Assembly: GCA_027482985.1 (NCBI GenBank)
Contig: JAIXVO010000052.1
Location: 1-5,812, forward strand
Source: Cyanobacteriota bacterium
GTDB taxonomy: Bacteria > Cyanobacteriota > Cyanobacteriia > Leptolyngbyales > Leptolyngbyaceae
Reading direction: 5' to 3'
Length of the DNA stretch: 5,812 nucleotides
Below the pieces are notes generated by a model. The model saw only the letters and a program-made list of their open reading frames with translations. It had not been told where the DNA came from and made no database searches. The position numbers were made by a program, and so were the translations under genes. This document shows, one piece after another, positions 1-5,661 of the stretch (its first letter is position 1; the number at the start of each line of letters is the position of its first letter).

Positions 1-393
1 GAAGCGACTCCAGTTGAAGCAGCCGTAGCCGAGCCAACTGTCGCCGAAACTCCGGTTGAGTCTGAAGCTGTGGTGGAAGCGCCTGAACCTATCGCCGAAA
101 CTCCGGTTGAGTCTGAACCTGTGGTGGAAGCGCCTGAACCTGTCGCCGAAATTCCGGTTGAGTCTGAACCTGTGGTGGCAGCGGATGAACCTATCGCCGA
201 AACTCCAGTTGAGTCTGAACCTGTGGTGGAAACGGTTGAACCTATCGCCGAAACTCCAGTTGAGTCTGAACCTGTGGCGGAAGCGCTTGAACCTATCGCC
301 GAAACTCCAGTTGAGTTTGACCCAGGAACGGTACTAACGGCATCTGCTACTTCAGGTTCATTTGAGTCTGCTGATCCTAGATCGACCCTGTAG
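1..393 (+). CDS. 3' end of a gene encoding a Pro/Glu/Val-rich repeat protein (5' end outside window)
   Basis: The reading frame is open from the first base to the TAG at 391-393, giving 130 visible residues; the start lies upstream. Residues 1-15 look like a degenerate repeat. Residues 16-100 are five 17-residue units with consensus ETPVESEPVVEAPEPIA, followed by a partial sixth unit and a non-repetitive tail ending in ADPRSTL. The composition is acidic and proline-rich, with no Cys, no aromatic residue except two Phe, and no membrane segment, so this part is probably an extended, disordered spacer or tail. I do not recognise the protein; similar Pro-Glu repeats occur in many unrelated proteins, so the tail does not reveal function. 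It converges on the lyase gene, with only 27 nt between the two stops. Repeat-like coding sequence continues past the stop in another frame, so the C-terminus may have been shortened by a frameshift. Other frames are also open here only because the 51-nt period is a multiple of three. Confidence 0.7.
   Translation, partial: EATPVEAAVAEPTVAETPVESEAVVEAPEPIAETPVESEPVVEAPEPVAEIPVESEPVVAADEPIAETPVESEPVVETVEPIAETPVESEPVAEALEPIAETPVEFDPGTVLTASATSGSFESADPRSTL
46..318 (+). repeat. 51-nt tandem repeat, five full units plus a partial sixth
   Basis: Units run 46-96, 97-147, 148-198, 199-249 and 250-300, with a partial unit from 301 to about 318. Each encodes 17 residues starting Glu-(Thr/Ile)-Pro-Val-Glu. 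The most constant stretch is GTTGAGTCTGAACCTGTGG; variation concentrates in the middle codons (EAP, AAD, ETV, EAL). Because the period is in frame, gain or loss of units changes the length but not the frame of the protein. The repeat is inside a gene, so it is a coding minisatellite and not a CRISPR array. Confidence 0.9.
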
Positions 394-420
394 GGGCAAC
401 GGTTGAGTCTGGAGCCGCAA

Positions 421-1662
421 TCAGGGGGCGCGATCGCAGGCTTGGACAGCTTCAATGGCTGCTTCCAGGGCGATCGAGACATGAGTCCAGTGAGTGCCGC
501 CCTGACAAAAGACGACATAAGGCTCTCGCAAGGGGCCATCCGCCGAAAACTCGGAGGTACTGCCGTCGATGAAGGTGCCACCGGCCATCACCAGTTCACT
601 CTCGTATCCCGGCATTCCTGCCGGAACCGGATCGAGGTAGGAGCCAATCGGCGAATGTTGCTGAATGGCGCGGCAAAAGGCAATCAGTTTGGCGGGAGAA
701 CCCAGTTTGATCGCCTGGATCACGTCCCGGCGGGGAGCGGTGGGCAGCGGGTTGACGGGATAGCCCAATTGGTCAAACACATGAGCGGTGAGATGATTCC
801 CTTTCATCGCTTCTCCGACCATTTGGGGAGCCAGAAATAAGCCTTGAAACAGGAGGCGATTTTGGTCAAAGGTCGCGCCGCCGGAACTGCCAATGCCGGG
901 AGCCGTCAGCCGACAGGTGGCCATTTCCACTAAATCGGCGCGGCCAGCAACATAGCCCCCGGCGGTGACGATCGTGCCACCTGGATTCTTGATTAAAGAC
1001 CCTGCCATCAAATCAGCGCCGACTGCTGTGGGTTCGCAGGTTTCAATGAATTCGCCGTAGCAGTTATCGACAAAGCAAACGGTGTCGGGATTCTGTTGCT
1101 TCACGAGAGTCACAATGCTGGCGATATCTGCGATCGCCAAACTCGATCGCCAGGAGTAGCCACAGGAACGCTGAATCAAAACCATCCGCGTGTGGGGTTT
1201 GATGGCATGGGCGAGATGCTCCCAATCCACCGTCCCGGTGGCACTCAGCTCTAATTGGCGATACTGGATGCCAAATTCGGCCAGCGACCCTTGCTGTTGC
1301 CCGCGTAACCCGATCACCTCTTCCAAGGTGTCGTAAGGCGCACCGACGACAGCGAGTAATTCATCCCCCGGTCGCAAAATCCCGTACAAGGCACAGGCGA
1401 TCGCGTGCGTCCCAGACACAAACTGCACCCGCACCGCTGCCGCTTCTGCCCCCATCACCGTCGCAAACACTCGATCCAGGACTTCCCGCCCCAAGTCACT
1501 ATGACCATACCCGCTCACACTCGCGAAATGGTGCGCCCCTACCCGCTCCTGCCGAAACGCCCGCAAGACCCGGTGCAAGTTGTCCTTGACCTGGGAGTCA
1601 ATTCCAGAAAAAATCAAGGAGAGCGATTGTTCCGCTGTCTTCAGGATATTTGTACTGTTCAT
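421..1662 (-). CDS. PLP-dependent methionine gamma-lyase family protein (aluminium resistance / cystathionine beta-lyase-like)
   Basis: A complete 413-residue fold-type I PLP enzyme resembling the family of PF06838 / COG4100. Visible signatures: GYGHSDLGRE at 51-60 in the N-terminal part; SGTHA at 83-87 followed by LRPGDELL, the expected phosphate-binding region; VDNCYGEF at 198-205, whose Asp199 should contact the pyridine nitrogen; and GSLIKNPGG at 221-229, where Lys225 is the likely Schiff-base lysine. All key residues are present and the length is normal for the family, so it should be a working enzyme. Relatives are annotated as carbon-sulfur lyases acting on methionine or cystathionine-like substrates, but the true substrate in cyanobacteria is not established, and 'aluminium resistance' is an inherited label. 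The ATG at 1662 is preceded by TGGAGG (1680-1675), 12 nt away, rather far for a Shine-Dalgarno site. The gene is divergent from the desaturase and convergent with the repeat-protein gene. Confidence 0.88.
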   Translation of the reverse strand: MNSTNILKTAEQSLSLIFSGIDSQVKDNLHRVLRAFRQERVGAHHFASVSGYGHSDLGREVLDRVFATVMGAEAAAVRVQFVSGTHAIACALYGILRPGDELLAVVGAPYDTLEEVIGLRGQQQGSLAEFGIQYRQLELSATGTVDWEHLAHAIKPHTRMVLIQRSCGYSWRSSLAIADIASIVTLVKQQNPDTVCFVDNCYGEFIETCEPTAVGADLMAGSLIKNPGGTIVTAGGYVAGRADLVEMATCRLTAPGIGSSGGATFDQNRLLFQGLFLAPQMVGEAMKGNHLTAHVFDQLGYPVNPLPTAPRRDVIQAIKLGSPAKLIAFCRAIQQHSPIGSYLDPVPAGMPGYESELVMAGGTFIDGSTSEFSADGPLREPYVVFCQGGTHWTHVSIALEAAIEAVQACDRAP

Positions 1663-1840
1663 TCCTGGCCGATTCCTCCATCTGCCTCTCAGCTGCGACT
1701 CTGGCAGGATGCGATCGCCCCCTGCTCACCATCCTCTGAGAAACTCTTACAATAAGCAAAGTGTCTGTTTTGTGACATTTATTTGTCGGACTATCCACTT
1801 TACGCCAATCTGGCACTGTAAATTTCGTTGGGACTAATGC
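1663..1840. promoter_or_regulatory. Divergent intergenic region between the PLP lyase and desC, presumed to carry both promoters
   Basis: This 178-bp spacer separates two divergent starts, so it must hold both promoters. The candidates are weak. Rightward, TTGTGA (1770-1775) and TATCCA (1792-1797) are 16 nt apart. Leftward, GTCACA (1776-1771) and TATTGT (1754-1749) are also 16 nt apart, so the two -35 boxes would overlap. The motif TGTC/GACA occurs three times here (1762-1765, 1774-1777, 1784-1787) in alternating orientation, which could be a regulator site or chance. A HIP1 octamer lies at 1711-1718. Promoter placement is inference; no element is close to consensus. Confidence 0.35.
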
Positions 1841-2668
1841 ATGACTGTTGCAACTTCAAACAAACCACTCACCTACGACTGGACTGTCATTATATTTATG
1901 GCATTCCTCCATGCAGGCGCACTGCTGGCCTTTTTGCCCGCTAACTTTAGTTGGCCCGCCATTGGGTTAGCGCTGGTGTTGCACTGGGTGACGGGTGGTT
2001 TAGGAATTACCCTGGGCTGGCACCGCTTGGTGACCCATCGCAGCTTCCAAGCGCCCAAATGGTTAGAGTACTTTCTCGTGTTCTGTGGCACCTTATCGAT
2101 GCAAGGGGGCCCGATCTGGTGGGTTGGCTTACATCGCCATCACCACTTGCACTCTGACCAAAACAACGACCATCATGATTCCGGCAAAGGATTCTGGTGG
2201 AGTCATATGGGCTGGATGTTCTACGATGTGCCTGCGGAAGAAGAAGCAACTCGTTTTACTAAAGATATTGCCGACGATCGCTTTTATCAGTTCTTGGATA
2301 ACTATTTCTTCCCCATTCAAATTGCTTTCGCCGCATTGCTGTACCTGGTCGGTGGCTGGCCGTTTGTGATCTGGTGTGTGTTTGTCCGTTTAGTCGTGGT
2401 TTACCACTGCACCTGGTTGGTTAACAGTGCCACCCATAAGTTTGGTTACCGCACCTTTGAGTCGAGCGATCGCTCCACCAACTGCTGGTGGGTTGCCCTC
2501 CTGACCTATGGCGAAGGCTGGCACAACAACCACCACGCCTATCAGTACTCGGCTCGCCATGGCATGAAGTGGTGGGAAATCGACTTCACCTGGATGACGA
2601 TTCAGTTGCTCCAAAAATTAGGACTGGCCACGAAAGTCAAGCTGATCGACGAAGCCGCTGCCGAATAG
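1841..2668 (+). CDS. desC: Acyl-lipid delta-9 fatty acid desaturase (DesC type)
   Basis: A 275-residue membrane di-iron desaturase with all three histidine boxes: HRLVTH (61-66), HRHHH (98-102) and HNNHH (228-232), plus the conserved NSATH (195-199). These His residues bind the two irons. Hydrophobic segments at about 14-33, 38-58, 76-88, 156-176 and 178-195 fit the usual hairpin topology with the His boxes on the cytoplasmic side. In cyanobacteria DesC puts the first double bond at C9 of fatty acids, mainly stearate, esterified in membrane glycerolipids, using ferredoxin as electron donor; this first step is needed before delta-12 and other desaturases can act and keeps membranes fluid in the cold. 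The length matches DesC, and there is no cytochrome b5 domain as in fungal enzymes. The ATG at 1841 has a weak GGGA (1830-1833) 7 nt upstream; an out-of-frame ATG at 1837 is ignored. Which DesC subgroup it belongs to (sn-1 C18, or others) cannot be told by eye. Confidence 0.93.
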   Translation: MTVATSNKPLTYDWTVIIFMAFLHAGALLAFLPANFSWPAIGLALVLHWVTGGLGITLGWHRLVTHRSFQAPKWLEYFLVFCGTLSMQGGPIWWVGLHRHHHLHSDQNNDHHDSGKGFWWSHMGWMFYDVPAEEEATRFTKDIADDRFYQFLDNYFFPIQIAFAALLYLVGGWPFVIWCVFVRLVVVYHCTWLVNSATHKFGYRTFESSDRSTNCWWVALLTYGEGWHNNHHAYQYSARHGMKWWEIDFTWMTIQLLQKLGLATKVKLIDEAAAE

Positions 2669-2678
2669 AGGTTAACTG

Positions 2679-2711
2679 AGATGTCCGACTTTGCTCAAAA
2701 GTCGGACATCT
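2679..2711. terminator. Perfect 14-bp stem-loop between convergent desC and the proA-like gene
   Basis: AGATGTCCGACTTT (2679-2692) pairs perfectly with AAAGTCGGACATCT (2698-2711) around a 5-nt loop, GCTCA. It starts 10 nt after the desC stop and ends 19 nt before the stop of the proA-like gene, so it can form in both transcripts. No U-tract follows on either strand, so it is not a canonical intrinsic terminator. It may act as a bidirectional terminator of the U-poor kind or as a 3'-end protecting structure. Confidence 0.7.
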
Positions 2712-2730
2712 GGAGGGGCGAAGAATCACC

Positions 2731-3996
2731 CTAAAACTGTCCTGCACCCTGAATGATGTGCTTCATCGTCGTCAAGGTCTGTAAGCTGATTGGGCCACGA
2801 CGGATGCCTTTTTGATTCGACATCCCCAAAAAAATCGAGTCGCCTCGCTTCGGGTTTCTGGCAAACCGGGGCGAGGCATTAATGTAAGTGGAGGCGCTAT
2901 TAATGCCCAGGGCAAACTGCCGACTTTCTTGATAGGACTCGGTGACCAAACAATCGGCATGACCGCTGCTGTGAAGATTGATCCAGGCGATCGCGCCATC
3001 TAAACTATCCACAATTTTGAACGCAATAATTTTGTCCAGATACGCCTGCCGCCACTCCCCTTCGTCTACCAGCTGCAACTCTGGAAATTCGGCTACCAGT
3101 CCTGCATCACCCCGCAGTTGAAAGCCCTTCTCGCGTAAGCTATTCCACAACATGACCAACGCCGAAGGATTTTGACTGGGATGAATCAGCACCTTCTCGA
3201 TCGCATTCACCGGATCGGGTTCACTCTGATGACTATCCAGAATCATCCACCGCACCGCCTCTAAACTGCCCGACGGCGACCAGTAGAGATAACAGTTCCC
3301 CATCGCTGAGCGCAGAACGGGTGCCGTAGCCTGCCGCACCACTTGCTGCACCAAACTGGGACGACCATAGGGAATAATCAAATTCACATATTGATCCTGC
3401 ATGATTAAGTCGCGAACCGAAGCGCCCTCATCGGAGTTCAACACTTGCAGACAGCATTCTGGTAAACCCGTTTTGTCGATCGCCGACCACAACGCCTGAG
3501 CGATCGCGGCATTGGAATGACTCGCCTCGCTGCCGCCCTTCAACACCAAACTGTTCGCTGTTTTGACACAAAATCCCGCCGCCAGCGCCGCCAACTCTGG
3601 AAACGCTTCATACACCAGGGCAATTACCCCCAGCGGCATCAATTGAGAATAAATCTGGCATTGATCCAGTTGGTAAGAGGCATCCATCACTCGCCCAATT
3701 GGGTCTGGCAGTTCGCTCAACCGCTTCAATAATTGAGCCGTCGTTTGCAGCCGCTCCGGCGTGAGCTTCAACCATTCCAGAATCAACTCCGGCACTGCCA
3801 TCTCACGACTGGCTTCCAGGTCTAAGGTATTCGCCTCTAAAATCTCGTTCTGATTCTGCTTCAACGCTTCCGACATCGCGGCCACCGTCTGACTCCGCAA
3901 CACCCCTTTCGTCGTCGCCAGGGTAATCGAGGCTCGGTGCGCAGATTGCACAGCAGCGATCGGGTCAGAAGTCAGGCGGTGCGGCTCGGTGGTCAT
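2731..3996 (-). CDS. proA: ProA-family (glutamate-5-semialdehyde dehydrogenase-like) protein lacking the catalytic cysteine
   Basis: The 421 residues cover the whole gamma-glutamyl phosphate reductase family length. Recognisable landmarks are PLGVIALVYEAFP (121-133), VLKGGSEA (151-158), SAMGNCYLYW (230-239), the TYINASPRF region (370-378), and near the end SNQKGIRRGPISLQTLTTMK (393-412). True ProA makes glutamate-5-semialdehyde from gamma-glutamyl phosphate with NADPH in proline synthesis, using a Cys in a motif like STCNxxE. Here the aligned segment reads DPVNAIE (261-267), so Val263 replaces the catalytic Cys. Other conserved positions also differ: YEARP is YEAFP, and IPRGG is IPYGR. Homology is clear, but normal ProA activity is doubtful; it may be a second, non-catalytic or re-purposed paralogue, with a standard proA elsewhere. 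The ATG at 3996 lies 3 nt after the upstream gene's stop and has no Shine-Dalgarno site, which suggests translational coupling. Confidence 0.88.
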   Translation of the reverse strand: MTTEPHRLTSDPIAAVQSAHRASITLATTKGVLRSQTVAAMSEALKQNQNEILEANTLDLEASREMAVPELILEWLKLTPERLQTTAQLLKRLSELPDPIGRVMDASYQLDQCQIYSQLMPLGVIALVYEAFPELAALAAGFCVKTANSLVLKGGSEASHSNAAIAQALWSAIDKTGLPECCLQVLNSDEGASVRDLIMQDQYVNLIIPYGRPSLVQQVVRQATAPVLRSAMGNCYLYWSPSGSLEAVRWMILDSHQSEPDPVNAIEKVLIHPSQNPSALVMLWNSLREKGFQLRGDAGLVAEFPELQLVDEGEWRQAYLDKIIAFKIVDSLDGAIAWINLHSSGHADCLVTESYQESRQFALGINSASTYINASPRFARNPKRGDSIFLGMSNQKGIRRGPISLQTLTTMKHIIQGAGQF

Positions 3997-3999
3997 GGG

Positions 4000-4401
4000 T
4001 TATCGTCGGTAGGCCAGTAACACCATCAACGCTGGCAGCGCCAACAGCAGTACAACCGCGACTAAGACCAGCAACGAAGAATTGGATTTATTTAGGGCTA
4101 ACGGGAGCCAGATGATCATGATGATCAGAATGATCCCCATCACGACGGGGAGGGTGCTGTCCGCTAAACTGGGATTGGCGACAATCCATTGGTGCCCATT
4201 CCAGCGCCAAGCCCGCTTGTAAGGATAAGTCCCAGATAATTGCTCCAAGACATGCCCGTTATCTTCGACGACGAAAATTTGCTGGCACCGATTACACCCA
4301 AACGCTTCTGTCAGTGCAATGGGTGTCAAGTGCCCGCGCCGCCGACAAGGGCAGGGATAATCTTGGCTTAAATCAATTTTTTGAGATTTTTGGGAATGCA
4401 C
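4000..4401 (-). CDS. Small membrane protein with an N-terminal Cys cluster (zinc-ribbon-like) and two C-terminal helices
   Basis: I do not recognise a named family. The 133 residues have a soluble N-terminal part with CPC (Cys17, Cys19) and CNRC (Cys36, Cys39), spaced like a small zinc-ribbon or rubredoxin-like metal site. An aromatic stretch around WRWNGHQW (66-73) follows. Then come two strongly hydrophobic segments at about 84-103 and 109-129, joined by a short polar loop (NKSNSS), and a YRR end. It is probably anchored in a membrane by a helical hairpin. The start is GTG at 4401-4399; an in-frame stop lies six codons upstream (4419-4417) and no ATG precedes Met88, so GTG is the only reasonable start. 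No clear ribosome site is visible. Its stop is 3 nt before the proA-like start, so the two genes are probably one operon and this protein is a candidate partner of the ProA paralogue. Metal binding and location are inferred. Confidence 0.78.
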   Translation of the reverse strand: MHSQKSQKIDLSQDYPCPCRRRGHLTPIALTEAFGCNRCQQIFVVEDNGHVLEQLSGTYPYKRAWRWNGHQWIVANPSLADSTLPVVMGIILIIMIIWLPLALNKSNSSLLVLVAVVLLLALPALMVLLAYRR

Positions 4402-4509
4402 AGCAGCACCAAAAACTTAGTAAATCTCGTGGATTCAAAACCGTCACCAATCAGTTCAAGCTGTCGTCAGTGCGTTCAGCGACTGCTCCGCCCAACTCCC
4501 TGCCCCGGT

Positions 4510-4515
4510 ATTGTA
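4510..4515 (-). promoter_or_regulatory. Possible -10 element for the small membrane protein / proA-like operon
   Basis: On the minus strand TACAAT (4515-4510) matches the bacterial -10 consensus in five of six positions and lies 108 nt upstream of the GTG start. No good -35 hexamer is found 16-18 nt upstream of it. The rest of the 228-bp spacer 4402-4629 shows no gene; a small hairpin GGTCT/AGACC (4592-4596 with 4606-4610) lies just after the HxlR stop but has no U-tract. Confidence 0.22.
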
Positions 4516-4629
4516 TTTCATTCCTCAGAAGAAACTTTGCATCCCCTGTGAATGTACTGGAATCTTAGCATTCTCACTTTAGAAGGTCATCGGTCTGAGT
4601 CGAAAAGACCATGAAGCGGTCGATCGCCC

Positions 4630-5028
4630 TCAGCTTTCGGGAGTTTGGCGGGTGGTCGCGATCGCCTCCGGCGGGCGTTGCTCTAAGGGACAACTGCATG
4701 GCTCCTGCGATAACCAGCGCAACCCCAAATCTCGCATCGCCGAGAGAATCGGCTGAATTTCCCGACCTTTCGCCGTCAAAGAATATTCGACTCGGGGTGG
4801 AATCTCGGCATAAATCCGGCGTTCCACTAACCCCTGGCGTTCCAGTTCCCGCAGGCGTTGCATCAAAATTTTGGTACTGAGTCCCGGCAAGGCATCTAAA
4901 AATTCGTGGGTGCGGCGATCGCCCGCAAACAGTTCGCGCAAGATTAAAATTGACCATTTCCCATCCATCAAATCCAGCACAAACTGGATCGGGCATTGTG
5001 TCTTGACACAGACATCAAAGGATTGCAT
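4630..5028 (-). CDS. HxlR-family winged-helix transcriptional regulator
   Basis: The 132 residues match the HxlR (DUF24) winged helix-turn-helix pattern: CPIQFVLDLMDGKWSILILREL (12-33), the recognition-helix region LPGLSTKILMQRLRELERQGLVER (47-70), and the wing RIYAEIPPRVEYSLTAKG (71-88). Such proteins bind DNA as dimers and often sense electrophiles, oxidants or toxic metabolites through the conserved Cys before Pro near the N-terminus; here that is Cys12, with Cys7 nearby and an additional CSC at 111-113. The C-terminal 20 residues (PPEAIATTRQTPES) are polar and probably disordered. The target gene is unknown: HxlR genes usually sit beside the gene they control, but no gene starts on the other strand within 600 bp, so the target is distant, self, or the membrane-protein operon downstream. 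The ATG at 5028 has no strong ribosome site upstream. Confidence 0.92.
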   Translation of the reverse strand: MQSFDVCVKTQCPIQFVLDLMDGKWSILILRELFAGDRRTHEFLDALPGLSTKILMQRLRELERQGLVERRIYAEIPPRVEYSLTAKGREIQPILSAMRDLGLRWLSQEPCSCPLEQRPPEAIATTRQTPES

Positions 5029-5103
5029 GAGCCGAATTGAACGCTGCTTTCTTTAAGGTGCCTGATCTGCCCAATTCTGGCTGGCATCTGACCCACCATT
5101 TCA

Positions 5104-5134
5104 CGAGATTTAATACTCTCTCAATAAATTCTCG
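5104..5134. promoter_or_regulatory. Imperfect AT-rich palindrome upstream of the HxlR gene, candidate operator
   Basis: CGAGA (5104-5108) and TCTCG (5130-5134) flank an AT-rich core that is roughly symmetrical when one base is skipped (TTTAAT on one side, ATAAAT on the other). It sits 76-106 bp upstream of the hxlR ATG, where an autoregulatory operator or promoter would be expected; TATTAA on the minus strand inside it could serve as a -10. HxlR regulators generally bind palindromic AT-rich sites, but this match is only by shape. Confidence 0.25.
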
Positions 5135-5230
5135 GAAGAGGGGCATCGCCAGCTTTTACGCGGCATGATACCGCCCCATCCCTCTGAATACCAATTTTCA
5201 ACCGCAAAAGCACGCCATAAAATCTATGCA

Positions 5231-5564
5231 GTAGGAGCAAACAGCTATCACTGGCTTCAACTTAAGTTCATTTATAGAAGATCGCCCAACAACGTCACCA
5301 CTAGCGACTGCATGCGAAGTCCCAGAGTTGCCCTTTGGAGGGGGTTCGGGGGACGCAACCGTCCCCTGAATTCGGGGGGTTTGGGGGGCTGCCACCCAAG
5401 CCCAGAATTTTGGTTTTAGTCAGAGACTCGCGCGACTGCCAGACTCATGGGTACTCAAGTCGATTCGCGCTGGGATCAAGGGCAAGAGACTAAGGTCAAG
5501 CAAAAAGCTGGTGACATCAAAGTTTCAGCTTAAGTTGAAGCCAGTGGTGGTCATTTGCCCCTCC
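5231..5564. repeat. MITE-like element: 36-bp imperfect inverted repeats around a 262-bp interior
   Basis: Left arm 5231-5266 and right arm 5529-5564 are reverse complements at 29 of 36 positions. The inner 18 bp (CACTGGCTTCAACTTAAG at 5249-5266, its complement at 5529-5546) match perfectly. Five of the seven mismatches are transitions, so in RNA three of them become G-U pairs. The 334-bp size, long terminal inverted repeats and lack of a coding gene fit a non-autonomous transposable element or its remnant. No convincing target-site duplication is seen at the flanks (TATGCA on the left, CGAATT on the right), so the exact ends are uncertain and the transposase family is unknown. Confidence 0.6.
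5340..5388 (+). repeat. G-rich block with hairpin and four G5-6 runs (G-quadruplex-like)
   Basis: Runs G5 (5340-5344), G5 (5348-5352), G6 (5374-5379) and G6 (5383-5388) are arranged as two pairs split by TTC and TTT. The 21-nt stretch between the pairs carries the 3' arm of a hairpin: GGGGACG (5349-5355) pairs with CGTCCCC (5360-5366) around CAAC. The CCCC at 5363-5366 could instead pair with the G-run at 5374. Similar G-rich blocks around GAATTC occur as dispersed repeats in cyanobacterial intergenic DNA; that recollection is general and not checked here. Confidence 0.55.
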
Positions 5565-5649
5565 CGAATTCGCCGCGATCGCGATGAATTTGGTACGGAA
5601 CCACCAGGTCATGGTTGAGGTAATCAGCCGAGATGCACAGGCAGCGTAG

Positions 5650-5655
5650 AGGAGG
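5650..5655 (+). promoter_or_regulatory. Shine-Dalgarno site of the GNAT gene
   Basis: AGGAGG, 6 nt before the ATG at 5662. It is a full-strength match and by far the best ribosome site in the window; it fixes the start of the truncated gene. Confidence 0.85.
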
Positions 5656-5661
5656 AAACCC

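Larger units (their letters stand above)
5029..5661. other. Gene-free 633-bp region between hxlR and the GNAT gene
   Basis: The two flanking genes diverge, yet the spacer is far larger than two promoters need. Open frames inside it lack ribosome sites and cross the inverted-repeat arms or the G-rich block, so none is called. Contents in order: the candidate hxlR operator (5104-5134), the left arm of an inverted repeat (5231-5266), a G-rich hairpin block (5340-5388), the right arm (5529-5564), and a 97-bp stretch with a HIP1 site (5575-5582) leading to the GNAT ribosome site. The region looks like accumulated mobile-element or repeat debris. Confidence 0.6.

Noticed and set aside
46..318. Regular repeats that might suggest a CRISPR array
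   Set aside because: Units abut with no unique spacers, period 51 nt, and lie in frame inside a gene.
56..337. 93-residue open frame (+) with Leu/Trp/Lys repeats
   Set aside because: It is the second frame of the 51-nt coding repeat; it stays open only because the period is a multiple of three. The Pro/Glu-rich frame is open from base 1 and has the more plausible composition.
403..840. 145-residue open frame (+)
   Set aside because: Lies wholly antisense to the well-supported PLP lyase; no recognisable motif.
4592..4610. Small hairpin GGTCT/AGACC after the HxlR stop
   Set aside because: Only 5 bp with a 9-nt loop and no U-tract; too weak to call a terminator.
4574..4996. 140-residue open frame (-)
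   Set aside because: Overlaps the HxlR gene in another frame; HxlR has clear family motifs and this has none.
5165..5419. 84-residue open frame (+)
   Set aside because: Runs through the left inverted-repeat arm and the G-rich block (GFGGRNRPLNSGGLGG is just the translated G-runs); no ribosome site.
5447..5533. 28-codon open frame (+), ATG at 5447
   Set aside because: Too short, no ribosome site, ends inside the right inverted-repeat arm, resembles nothing I know.
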